64,000 bases of DNA from NCBI RefSeq assembly GCF_021484805.1, contig NZ_CP090557.1, positions 980,501 to 1,044,500 on the forward strand, given 5' to 3'. Each line of letters opens with the position of its first letter. The first letter of the stretch is position 1. Below the pieces are notes generated by a model. That model was not told where the DNA came from, made no database searches, and saw nothing but the letters and a program-made list of their open reading frames with translations. This document shows positions 27,297 to 35,959 of this stretch, in pieces. Origin of the DNA: Tellurirhabdus bombi. Lineage in GTDB: Bacteria; Bacteroidota; Bacteroidia; Cytophagales; Spirosomataceae. Position numbers and translations under genes: made by a program.

Positions 27297-28124
27297 TTAC
27301 AAGCCAATGTGATAATCATAGCCGCGTTCCGCCCAGAAATCGCGGGGCGGACTGTCTGAAAACCAGATTTCACCGATGCGTTTGAGATTTTTAACGCCGT
27401 ATTTAACGGGAATAAGCAGCCGTAGCGGGGCTCCGTGCGGGTTGGTCAGTGGCTCGCCGTTCATTTCGTAGGCCAGAAGTGTTTGGGGATGCAGGGCACT
27501 GGCCATATCGATGCCCACATAATACCCATTATCCGGCGTTTTCATGCCCACGTACGAATACAGGGCATCCGGTTGATTGAGGTCGGGGGCGGTTCCGTTG
27601 CGGGTTCCTAATTTGTATTTGGTCATAAAATCGATTAGCCGTACCCCGCCCCAATGTTGAATCTGGCTCCAGCCTTCGATGCATTTAAACTCAAAGATGA
27701 TTTCCTGTTTGGGTAAGGTTTGCAGATCAGCCAGCGTTAGGGCTAGCTTTTGCGGCCCATTTGGTGTGGGCTGCTCAACCTGTAACCGCCAGGTTTCCAG
27801 ATCGATTGGTTTTTTCAGACCGTCGTAGCCGTTGACTCGTACTTTTTTGGCCGCCATCGATTTGGGGAAAGTTGGCGCTAAATGCTGCGGACTAAAATAC
27901 GCTTTGTCCAGTTGTTCGTTAAAAGTGAAAAAGCGCCGAAAAGGCTTCGGCAAACCGGCTTCACGGGGGCGGCTCTTAATCCACTTCCAAACGCCCACGG
28001 GTACCAGACTGGCCAGTCCAAACCAGGCAAATGCTTTCAGGGTTCTGCGCCGAATTTGCTGATCCGGGGTTAAATCCTGGTCCGTTTCTTTTCGGGGATT
28101 GTTTTCGGGGATTTTATTTTCCAT
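27297..28124 (-). CDS. Molybdopterin-dependent oxidoreductase (sulfite-oxidase/MsrP-like family)
   Basis: A 275-aa enzyme with a twin-arginine-type N-terminus (IRRRTLK followed by a hydrophobic helix), so it is probably exported folded and stays membrane-anchored. The catalytic domain has the molybdenum-ligating Cys in FEFKCIEGWSQ, followed by WGGVRL, and the late HGAPLRLLIPVKYGVKNLKRI segment of the sulfite oxidase superfamily. The family reduces or oxidises small compounds or methionine sulfoxide; the substrate here is unknown. The gene follows a cytochrome b gene by 12 nt, and that protein is likely its electron partner. Confidence 0.9.
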   Translation of the reverse strand: MENKIPENNPRKETDQDLTPDQQIRRRTLKAFAWFGLASLVPVGVWKWIKSRPREAGLPKPFRRFFTFNEQLDKAYFSPQHLAPTFPKSMAAKKVRVNGYDGLKKPIDLETWRLQVEQPTPNGPQKLALTLADLQTLPKQEIIFEFKCIEGWSQIQHWGGVRLIDFMTKYKLGTRNGTAPDLNQPDALYSYVGMKTPDNGYYVGIDMASALHPQTLLAYEMNGEPLTNPHGAPLRLLIPVKYGVKNLKRIGEIWFSDSPPRDFWAERGYDYHIGL

Positions 28125-28136
28125 GTAGTAATTCGT

Positions 28137-28808
28137 TTAGGCGTTACGGCCCGGTTGTTCATCCACGACTTCAAAACCGGCAACCATACCCCGAAAATTA
28201 TTCCACCCCGCCCGAATGACCTGAATCACATGAAGCAGAAAAAACAAAACGTATCCGATGGTCAGAATAAAGTGTTCCATGCGCGCTGCCTGGTAGCCGC
28301 CCAATAGGTTTGTGAGCCACGCAACCTGAATGGGTTTGTAAATGGCCAGTCCGGTCAATAACGACCCCAGCCCCATCAAAATGACCGCCGTGTACGCAAT
28401 CCGCTGGGCACCGTTGTATTTACGCTGAAACGGCACTGCTTTGCGTATGCCCAGATCGTGCAAAATTACCGACCACGCCTCCCGGAACGACTGCCGATTT
28501 GGAATCAATAGCCGCCACTCACCAGAAAAAAAGGTATAAGCGACGTAAAGAACGCCATTCAGCAAAAACAGCCACATGAACATAAAATGCCAGCTCATGC
28601 CTTCGGCCAGCCGACGTTTTACACCCAGAAAGTCATAGAAAGAATCTGGAAAAAACTGCACCAGTACTGTGTTGCCAATCTGAATTTTGTAAGGATCATA
28701 CGCCCAATAGATGAGCAATCCGCTCCAGATCATGACGAACAGAACCGGAAAATTAATCCAGTGAAACCACCGGATGGCGAGCGTATGCTTTTCGACGAGA
28801 CGTTTCAT
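28137..28808 (-). CDS. Cytochrome b561-like membrane protein
   Basis: A 223-aa membrane protein with four helices and well-placed His residues: IRWFHWINFPVLFVMIWSG in helix 1, MSWHFMFMWLF in helix 2, HFILTIGYVLFFLLHVIQV in the last. This is the cytochrome b561/Ni-hydrogenase b-type fold that binds two haems and passes electrons from quinol. The gene lies between the S46 peptidase (6 nt) and the molybdopterin oxidoreductase (12 nt); I infer that it links the quinone pool to the periplasmic molybdoenzyme, as YedZ/MsrQ does. Confidence 0.9.
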   Translation of the reverse strand: MKRLVEKHTLAIRWFHWINFPVLFVMIWSGLLIYWAYDPYKIQIGNTVLVQFFPDSFYDFLGVKRRLAEGMSWHFMFMWLFLLNGVLYVAYTFFSGEWRLLIPNRQSFREAWSVILHDLGIRKAVPFQRKYNGAQRIAYTAVILMGLGSLLTGLAIYKPIQVAWLTNLLGGYQAARMEHFILTIGYVLFFLLHVIQVIRAGWNNFRGMVAGFEVVDEQPGRNA

Positions 28809-28814
28809 AATCGA

Positions 28815-30920
28815 TTATTTACCCACTAACTCGTTGATTAACCGATCCGCTTTGTAAATATGCTTCATGGCGGCAATCATCGCGCTGGTATGCACCGAAA
28901 CGGTTCGGTTGCGGTCGGGTACGAAGATAAAACTTCCCGGCAAACTCTCCATATTTCCATCAAACGCCAGCCCGACAGCTTCGCGGTTGCGGTTGATCAT
29001 TGGACTGCCCGAATTGCCACCGATAATGTCATTGGTTGTAATAAAGTTCATCGGTTCGCGCAGCAAGGCAGCGGGTGGTGTTTTCCAGCGGGCGGGCAAA
29101 TCCCAGGGGAATTTGCCGTTAAAGGCGTAATACCGATCATACATGCCTGCATATGTAGTCTGGATGGGCGCCATCGTGCCGTTGTACAAATAGCTCCGCA
29201 CCGTTCCATCGTTGATACGAAGCGAAAACGTCGCGTCGGGCGGAATACTAGCACCGTAGACCTGATACAGCAAACGGCCTAGCGAAGCGCGCAGCAGCTC
29301 CAGTTGTTGCTCACTGTTTTGCAGCTGTCCCGCCGCCTGCTGGAAACGGGGTGCCGCCAAACGGCCTAGCGCCAGCAAAGGGTCATTGCTGCCCGCAATG
29401 GCCGTAGCGCCTTTGGTAATCAAATCCTGCGCAAAACCGAGGTTCATCAACTGCGTATTCTGGATCAGGTACGCGGCGGCTTCTCGGGGTGTACGCAGCT
29501 TGCCACTGGCATCGCTCAGGGCCGCTTTAACGTATGGATCGTCATTCCCTAAACCTGTCTGCACCTCCGCTAAGTGTGCGGCCAAAAAGGCCTCTTCCAG
29601 GGCACGGAATTTAACGTTCGGAATTTCCAGCAAGCCTTTTATCTGCTCCGCCCTGGCCGGATTGAGCGCCGCCGCCTGGGCATAAATCTGCATAATCTGC
29701 GCAAAACTCAATAACTCGCCCCGAATCAATCCCGATGGATTGAAGTAAGACGCTTCTTTGAAATACTTGCGTTCTTCGGCCACGTTTGCCGCAATAGATT
29801 CCCAGATTTTCAGCTGGTCGGTTAGGTTTTTAGCGCGTACATCGGCCTGAAACTGGCGGTCGAAAGCCGCTTTGCGAGCCAATAGATACGGATCGCGCAA
29901 GCCGGTGAGTTGTCCACCAATGGCTTTAAGCGAATTTTCCAGGCTAAGAATCTGGTTTTTAAGGCTGTCGTTTTTGGCCCTTGCGTTGTAGGCAGTCAGA
30001 GCGTTGGCGCGGTTCCGAAAGATTTCGATCTGGAAAGGATGGTTCAAGTCACGGTCAAATTCCAGCTCAGGGACGGTTTTCAGACGCTCGGTGCTTCCCG
30101 GATTCCCAATGACGAAAATAGGATCGCCCTCACGGACACCTTTTATGTTGAACTTGAAGAAATGCGTCGTTTTCAGCGGCTTGCCGTTCTCGTATACTCG
30201 AAAAAACGAACAGTCCAGGTTGTAACGCGGATACGTGAAGTTATCGTAATCGCCCCCAAAATAGCCTAACTGCTGCTCCGGCATAAACACCAGCCGAACA
30301 TCATTATAGCGCTTAAAACCGTACAGGGAGTAGCGGCCCCCGTTGTAAAACGTGATCGTTTGGAGTTCCAAGCCTTTCCAGCCTTCTTTCTGGCCGTACT
30401 CCTGCTTGATGGTTTCAAACAGTTGTTCCCGTCGCTGCAACTGCTCTTCCTCAGCACCACTGCCCATTCCCAAAACGACGCGCTCAGTAATGTCTTCCAT
30501 CTTTACCAACTGATCTACGTAAAGATCCGGCACCTTGCGTTCCTCGGCCAGCGTTTTGGCGTAAAATCCCGTTGCGCTTAAATCTTCTCCTTTGCGCTGC
30601 GCATTTCTCCCCGACTCGCGCGCGCAATGGTGATTGGTCATCACCAGCCCATCGGCCGACACAAAAGAAGCTGAGCAGTAGCTGGCAAAACGCAACGCGG
30701 CCAGGCGGGTTTCCTCGAACCACTTATCGTCGGGCGCGAAGCCATAGGTTTTCTGGAAATAATCTTTCGGTGGATTGTCGAACGTCCACATCTTGCCCAT
30801 ATCAAACGGGCCAGCCTTAACCGTATCGGCATTAAAAGACAACGTTCCCGACTGGGCGTAACCGGTTAGGGTTAGCCATACAGCCAGAAAGAGAGAAGAC
30901 AGAAAGGGTTTTAGCATCAA
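28815..30920 (-). CDS. S46-family dipeptidyl peptidase (DPP7/DPP11-like)
   Basis: A 701-aa exported serine peptidase that removes dipeptides from oligopeptides in the periplasm. Signal peptide ends GYAQ. The triad residues are visible as His in VMTNHHCAR, Asp in GGDYDNFTYPRYN and Ser in IIGGNSGSPMINR. Length matches DPP7 and DPP11 of Bacteroidota. The specificity residue cannot be assigned by eye. It lies 3 nt after the NDH-2 gene and 6 nt before cytochrome b, in an operon with no obvious metabolic link to peptide digestion. Confidence 0.94.
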   Translation of the reverse strand: MMLKPFLSSLFLAVWLTLTGYAQSGTLSFNADTVKAGPFDMGKMWTFDNPPKDYFQKTYGFAPDDKWFEETRLAALRFASYCSASFVSADGLVMTNHHCARESGRNAQRKGEDLSATGFYAKTLAEERKVPDLYVDQLVKMEDITERVVLGMGSGAEEEQLQRREQLFETIKQEYGQKEGWKGLELQTITFYNGGRYSLYGFKRYNDVRLVFMPEQQLGYFGGDYDNFTYPRYNLDCSFFRVYENGKPLKTTHFFKFNIKGVREGDPIFVIGNPGSTERLKTVPELEFDRDLNHPFQIEIFRNRANALTAYNARAKNDSLKNQILSLENSLKAIGGQLTGLRDPYLLARKAAFDRQFQADVRAKNLTDQLKIWESIAANVAEERKYFKEASYFNPSGLIRGELLSFAQIMQIYAQAAALNPARAEQIKGLLEIPNVKFRALEEAFLAAHLAEVQTGLGNDDPYVKAALSDASGKLRTPREAAAYLIQNTQLMNLGFAQDLITKGATAIAGSNDPLLALGRLAAPRFQQAAGQLQNSEQQLELLRASLGRLLYQVYGASIPPDATFSLRINDGTVRSYLYNGTMAPIQTTYAGMYDRYYAFNGKFPWDLPARWKTPPAALLREPMNFITTNDIIGGNSGSPMINRNREAVGLAFDGNMESLPGSFIFVPDRNRTVSVHTSAMIAAMKHIYKADRLINELVGK

Positions 30921-30923
30921 CGG

Positions 30924-32270
30924 TCAGGACATTTCATTCTTTTCTACAAATTCTTGAGCAGCCTTATCCTCTTTTCGCACAAACGGTCGAATAATCAGGC
31001 GCGTGCCTCGTTCGTACGTGAAAAGTCGGTAAATCCAGTTACTCAACACAATGAGTTTGCTCCGGAAACCGATCAGGTAATAGATGTGTACGAAAAGCCA
31101 GATTACCCAGGCAAAGAAACCGCTTAGGTGCATTTTTCCCGGTAAATCGGCCACGGCCCGGCTACGGCCAATAATCGCTAATGAACCTTTATCGAAGTAT
31201 TCAAACGGCTCCATTTTTTCGCCTCTGAACTGCCGACGCAGGTTTTTCGCTAAATGCTGGCCCTGCTGAATGGCGGGTTGGGCAACGCCTGGATGACCGT
31301 TCGGGTACTTTTCGGTTTTCATGAAGGCAATGTCACCAATGGCGTAGATATCACTGTATCCCTGTACCTGATTAAATTCATTGACGGGCAAGCGTCCACC
31401 CCGGGCAACAATTTCGGGGGGCAAGCCCTCAATCAGCGAACCGGTTACGCCAGCCGCCCACACCAGTGTTTGCGAAGGAATTTGCTCGCCGCCCTTAAAG
31501 GTAACGATTTCACCGTCGTAGGACTCCACCAGCGTTTTCAGCTTGATGTTAACGCCCATGTCCGCCAAATATTGGTGGGTTTTTTCGCTGGCTTCCGGCG
31601 ACATAGGCGGCAGCACTCGGTCCAGCCCTTCGACCAGATAAATATTCATCTGGCTAAAATCCAGACCCGGATAATCGCCCGGCAGTACGTGTTTGCGCAT
31701 TTCGGCCAGTGAACCCGCCAATTCTACACCCGTTGGACCAGCGCCGACAATGACGAAATTCAGCAAACTTTGCCGTGTGGCCGGATCTTTCGTGATGCTG
31801 GCCTGCTCGAATGACTGCAAAAACTGGCTCCGCAGGTTCAGCGCCTCAGGAATGGTCTTCAGCGGGAAAGCGTATTTTTGAATCTGCTGATTCCCGAAAT
31901 AATTGGGTTTTGTACCCGTTGCTATAATCAGATGATCGTACTGAAGATCACCAATCAGCGTCTGAACGGTTTTGGCGGCTGGATTTACGCCCGTGACCCG
32001 AACAAGCCGAAAATGAAAATCTTCGTAATCTTCATCGAAGAGTTTCCGTAGCGGCTCGGCAATGGCGTCAGGCTCCAGGCCCGCCGTTGCAACCTGATAA
32101 AGCAGTGGCCAAAATCCGTGGTAATTTTGCTTATCAAACATAACTACCTGAAAATCTTTACCACTCAGTTTTTTCGCCAGATTGATGCCACCAAATCCAC
32201 CACCGATAATGACCACGCGGGGCTTGGTTGTCTCCGGCACATTTAGGGAAAGTTTATCAAATTTTAGCAT
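30924..32270 (-). CDS. Type II NADH:quinone oxidoreductase (NDH-2)
   Basis: A 448-aa FAD enzyme that oxidises NADH and reduces membrane quinone without pumping protons. Two dinucleotide-binding motifs are seen, IIGGGFGGINLAKKL near the N-terminus and FVIVGAGPTGVELAGSLAE in the middle, plus the FAD-binding YAIGDIA. The C-terminal region has a hydrophobic segment (FFAWVIWLFVHIYYLIGF) that attaches it to the membrane. The start MLKFDKLSL is 11 residues before PRVVIIGGG. It leads a tightly spaced leftward unit of four genes, S46 peptidase, cytochrome b and molybdoenzyme following. Confidence 0.93.
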   Translation of the reverse strand: MLKFDKLSLNVPETTKPRVVIIGGGFGGINLAKKLSGKDFQVVMFDKQNYHGFWPLLYQVATAGLEPDAIAEPLRKLFDEDYEDFHFRLVRVTGVNPAAKTVQTLIGDLQYDHLIIATGTKPNYFGNQQIQKYAFPLKTIPEALNLRSQFLQSFEQASITKDPATRQSLLNFVIVGAGPTGVELAGSLAEMRKHVLPGDYPGLDFSQMNIYLVEGLDRVLPPMSPEASEKTHQYLADMGVNIKLKTLVESYDGEIVTFKGGEQIPSQTLVWAAGVTGSLIEGLPPEIVARGGRLPVNEFNQVQGYSDIYAIGDIAFMKTEKYPNGHPGVAQPAIQQGQHLAKNLRRQFRGEKMEPFEYFDKGSLAIIGRSRAVADLPGKMHLSGFFAWVIWLFVHIYYLIGFRSKLIVLSNWIYRLFTYERGTRLIIRPFVRKEDKAAQEFVEKNEMS

Positions 32271-32470
32271 GACCGTCAGTTCTTTTACTAGAATACGTTA
32301 ACCCTAGTATTGAGTAGTTACCTGATTTCGCTCATTTTGTTTATTAATTATAGGCTAATGGCTCCTAAACGCGAATAGTTGTAGCTTTATTCCTTTACAA
32401 ATTCCAACGGTTTGGATTATTCAGGCATCTTTTATCAGTAATTTAGCCCGCATTTTACAGCACCCACCTC

Positions 32471-34921
32471 ATGAACAAATTTTTCTTCGCCACCCTTCTT
32501 CTACTTTCAGGCTCTCTGATGGCGCAAAATGTACCTGATAGTATGCAGAAAACGCGGGCGGGTGGTTTACGTAGCAAAGGCTCCGTAGCCACAGTGAGCG
32601 GCTACGTGCGGGAGCAAGGCAGCCGCGAAGCATTGATTGGCGTTTCAGTCTACCAGCCAAATACTACCCTGGGGACGAACACCAATACCTACGGCTTTTT
32701 TTCGCTCACCTTGCCGCTTCAGGACAGTCTACGGCTGGCTTTCTCGTTTGTGGGCTACGAAACAGAATACCGAACGATCAATCTGCAAAAAGACACTGAA
32801 TTAAACATTCTGATCAAACCGGGCCAGACGCTGAAGGAAGTCATTGTCACGGGTACTGCTACCGAGGATAAGGTTAGCGAAAGTCCGCAGATGAGTAAAA
32901 TAGATATTCCGGTGAGCCAGATCAAAAAAATACCGGCTTTTCTAGGCGAAAAAGATGTACTCAAAGTGCTGCAATTGATGCCGGGCATTCAGAAAGGGTC
33001 GGAAGGCAACACGGGTATTTACGTGCGCGGCGGTGGCCCCGACCAGAATCTAATTATTCTGGATGATGCCATTGTGTATAATGCCAATCACCTTTTCGGC
33101 TTTTTTTCGGTTTTTAACGGCGATGCCCTTAAGAGCGTCGAGCTAACCAAAGGCGGCTTTCCGGCGCGGTACGGAGGCCGTTTGTCGTCGGTTATTGAAA
33201 TGAACATGAAGGAAGGAAGCAAAGAAAAGCTGCACGGCGAAGGCGGCATTGGACTCATTGCCTCCCGACTGACGCTCGAAGGACCCATTCAGAAAGAAAA
33301 ATCCTCGTTTTTGATCTCGGCCCGCCGCACCTACCTGGATCTGGTGAGCCGACCGCTCATTAAAGCCCAGACTGACGGTAATACTGTAGCTGGCTATTAC
33401 TTTTATGACCTGAACGCCAAAATGAATTACAGCCTCGGAAAACGGGATCAATTGTATTTAAGCGGCTACTTCGGGCAAGACAAGTTTTACAACAGGGAAG
33501 ACGAAGGCAACGAAGCCTTTGATACCAGCCTCGACTGGGGAAACGCCACGGCTACACTCCGTTGGAACCACCTGTTTTCCCAGAAACTATTCTCAAATAC
33601 TTCCCTGATTTTCAGCAATTATCGCTTTGGAATTTCCAGCGAAGAACGGGGCGAAACTAGCCAGGGCGGAGACCAGACTTACTCACTCAAATACAACTCG
33701 GGCATTCGGGATTTTTCGCTCAAAACGGACTTTGATTATTACCCGTCCCCCCGCCATTCGTTGCGCTTCGGGCTACAAACCATCCAGCACCGGTTTACGC
33801 CCAGCGCCATTGTGGTCCGGGATTCGGATATTGGGCGATTTACGCGTGATGTCGAAGCCATTGACGTTCTGGAATCGGGTATTTATATCGAAGACACCTG
33901 GAAACCGACCAGCCGACTACGCTTCAACGGCGGTTTTCGCCTGAGCCACTTCGTGCACAAAGAGGTTAACTACATACGTCCGGAGCCCCGCCTTTCGGGC
34001 GCCTTCATCCTCAAACCGGACTTTTCGTTCAAGGCGTCTTACGCGCTGATGAATCAGTATGTCCACCTGCTATCGAACACGGGAATTGGCCTACCAACCG
34101 ACCTTTGGGTGCCCACCACCGACCGCATTAAGCCCCAGCAATCGCAGCAGGTAGCCGCCGGATTCGCTAAGGACTTCAGCAAAAAAGGCCTAACGCTCAC
34201 CATCGAAGGGTATTACAAAACGATGGACAACATCATCAATTACCGCGAAGGAGCCAGCTTTTTGTTCTTCGACGACCCTACGTCGGCCAATCAGGTGCGG
34301 TGGGAAGACAACGTTACCAGCGGGAAAGGCTGGTCGTACGGAGCCGAATTTTTGTTACAGAAAAAAGTAGGCCGTTTTTCGGGCTGGGCGGGCTACACTT
34401 TGTCCTGGACACAATGGCAATTTGCGGACCTGAACTTTGGCCGGAAATTTTATCCGCGCTACGACCGCCGACACGATATTTCACTGGTTGGTATTTATGA
34501 ATTAAGTCCGCGCATTACGTTGTCAGGAACCTGGGTCTATGGAACGGGCCAGGCGCTTACGATTCCGCTGGCCACCTACGTGGCGCATCCCCACGAGCCG
34601 AATCGTTTGGTTCCGTCCATCAATATTGGCAATCCAAGTCAATTTTTTGAGTACGGTCGAAAAGCGTATGAATACGGGGGGAAGAATAGTTTCCGGGCTG
34701 AATCCTACCACCGCATGGACCTGTCCCTTCAGTTTCACAAGAAGAAAAAGCGCCACGAGCGCACCTGGGAATTCAGCGTTTACAACCTCTACAACCGTCG
34801 TAATCCTTTCTATTACAATCTGGGGCCGAGAGATAGCGGCAGCAATTCGAGAATAACCGTGCTTAAGCGGTATTCAGTCTTTCCCGTTGTTCCGTCGGTG
34901 AGTTACAATTTTAAATTTTAA
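32471..34921 (+). CDS. TonB-dependent receptor with carboxypeptidase-like domain (copy 1)
   Basis: An 816-aa outer membrane receptor: signal peptide ending SLMAQ, a carboxypeptidase-regulatory-like domain (VSGYVREQGSREALIGVSV), a linker LKEVIVTGTATEDK, a plug domain with GEKDVLKVLQLMPGIQKG and YVRGGGPDQNLIILDDA, and a barrel ending SVSYNFKF. A DUF4249 lipoprotein gene follows after 5 nt, and the pair is repeated next door with very similar sequence (copy 2 at 35960). Substrate unknown. Compared with SusC it is shorter and lacks a SusD partner. Confidence 0.93.
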   Translation: MNKFFFATLLLLSGSLMAQNVPDSMQKTRAGGLRSKGSVATVSGYVREQGSREALIGVSVYQPNTTLGTNTNTYGFFSLTLPLQDSLRLAFSFVGYETEYRTINLQKDTELNILIKPGQTLKEVIVTGTATEDKVSESPQMSKIDIPVSQIKKIPAFLGEKDVLKVLQLMPGIQKGSEGNTGIYVRGGGPDQNLIILDDAIVYNANHLFGFFSVFNGDALKSVELTKGGFPARYGGRLSSVIEMNMKEGSKEKLHGEGGIGLIASRLTLEGPIQKEKSSFLISARRTYLDLVSRPLIKAQTDGNTVAGYYFYDLNAKMNYSLGKRDQLYLSGYFGQDKFYNREDEGNEAFDTSLDWGNATATLRWNHLFSQKLFSNTSLIFSNYRFGISSEERGETSQGGDQTYSLKYNSGIRDFSLKTDFDYYPSPRHSLRFGLQTIQHRFTPSAIVVRDSDIGRFTRDVEAIDVLESGIYIEDTWKPTSRLRFNGGFRLSHFVHKEVNYIRPEPRLSGAFILKPDFSFKASYALMNQYVHLLSNTGIGLPTDLWVPTTDRIKPQQSQQVAAGFAKDFSKKGLTLTIEGYYKTMDNIINYREGASFLFFDDPTSANQVRWEDNVTSGKGWSYGAEFLLQKKVGRFSGWAGYTLSWTQWQFADLNFGRKFYPRYDRRHDISLVGIYELSPRITLSGTWVYGTGQALTIPLATYVAHPHEPNRLVPSINIGNPSQFFEYGRKAYEYGGKNSFRAESYHRMDLSLQFHKKKKRHERTWEFSVYNLYNRRNPFYYNLGPRDSGSNSRITVLKRYSVFPVVPSVSYNFKF

Positions 34922-34926
34922 GTCGT

Positions 34927-35844
34927 ATGCGTTTCCAATCGTTTTTTCTCTTTATTCTTAGCATCGGCTTTTTTACTTCCTGCGATAACCTGGTTCAGGA
35001 GGTAGATTCCGATCTAGTACCCCAAATCGGCGAGAAAGTAGTTGTTCACTGTTATATTTCGCCGCAAGATAGCCTGTTGATTGCCCTGGTTTCGCTCTCA
35101 CGTCCGGTTTTAGGCGCTGATCCTCCGTATTCGTACGGCACCAAGCCGGTTGTTCCGGGCGCTCTGGTGACGTTAACCGATGGCGAGCGCTCCGTTGTCC
35201 TGTCCTTCGACGAGCAAGCCCAGCGTTACAGTGCGCTAGCAAAATCGTTTCCGATCCAGACGGGCAAAAATTACCGGTTACAAGTCAATCTAAATAACCA
35301 GCAAGTTACGTCCTCCTGTACCGTTCCGGCCCAAGTTCCGCTTTCGGCTGTCCGGGTCGATTCGGTAGAGCAGTTGGTAGGGCCTAATTCGAAGCGGTGG
35401 CAGTATCAAATCAGGATGGATTGGCAGGACCCCGCCGGAACGCGCAATTTTTACCGCACGGCTGGAACCTATGCTTACAAAATTCTGGAATCCATCACAC
35501 CCAGCCGCTTAGAAGAAACCCTGCTCAACGGCCCCATACAGTTTAACCGTAGCGAAGCATTTATCACTGATCTGAAACAGGATGGACAGCTTCTCACTTC
35601 GCCAAAAGGTGATTTTGCCATACAAACTGCTGGCGGACGCTTTCCAATTCGTCCCCTGCAAATAATGGCCAGCCTGCTGCACACGGATGCCAATTATTAC
35701 AATTATCATTTAGCGATTGAACGCCGGGAGGATACCAGTGGCAACCCGTTTGCCGAGCCTGTTCTGATTCCGTCCAACATTGACGGGGGACTAGGTTGTT
35801 TCGGGGCTTATAATAGGTCACAAAAAACGGTTCTTATCCCGTGA
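34927..35844 (+). CDS. DUF4249 lipoprotein (copy 1)
   Basis: A 305-aa lipoprotein with lipobox FFTSC (Cys19). The protein has the DUF4249 layout: an opening strand VVHCYISPQDSLLIALV, a GALVTLTDGERSVVLSF domain, the GKNYRLQV and SCTVPAQVP segment, and the ending NPFAEPVLIPSNIDGGLGCFGAYNRS. It is encoded 5 nt after a TonB receptor, so it is probably that receptor's surface partner, in the manner of SusD. The precise function of DUF4249 is not known to me. Confidence 0.9.
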   Translation: MRFQSFFLFILSIGFFTSCDNLVQEVDSDLVPQIGEKVVVHCYISPQDSLLIALVSLSRPVLGADPPYSYGTKPVVPGALVTLTDGERSVVLSFDEQAQRYSALAKSFPIQTGKNYRLQVNLNNQQVTSSCTVPAQVPLSAVRVDSVEQLVGPNSKRWQYQIRMDWQDPAGTRNFYRTAGTYAYKILESITPSRLEETLLNGPIQFNRSEAFITDLKQDGQLLTSPKGDFAIQTAGGRFPIRPLQIMASLLHTDANYYNYHLAIERREDTSGNPFAEPVLIPSNIDGGLGCFGAYNRSQKTVLIP

Positions 35845-35933
35845 TAGGCCTTTTCTACCCAACAACAAATTAGTATACTTCAATGCACAAACACTAACCC
35901 TTAATAAGTTATGACGTTGCCAATTAGGATTTA

Positions 35934-35959
35934 ACCGGGAAAGTCTCTTTCTTTCCGGT
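35934..35959 (+). promoter_or_regulatory. Hairpin directly before the start codon of TonB receptor copy 2
   Basis: ACCGGGAAAG (35934-35943) pairs with CTTTCCGGT (35951-35959) with one bulged G; the right arm touches the ATG at 35960. It could limit translation initiation. The 115-nt gap also holds an 8-codon frame and no clear terminator. Confidence 0.4.
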
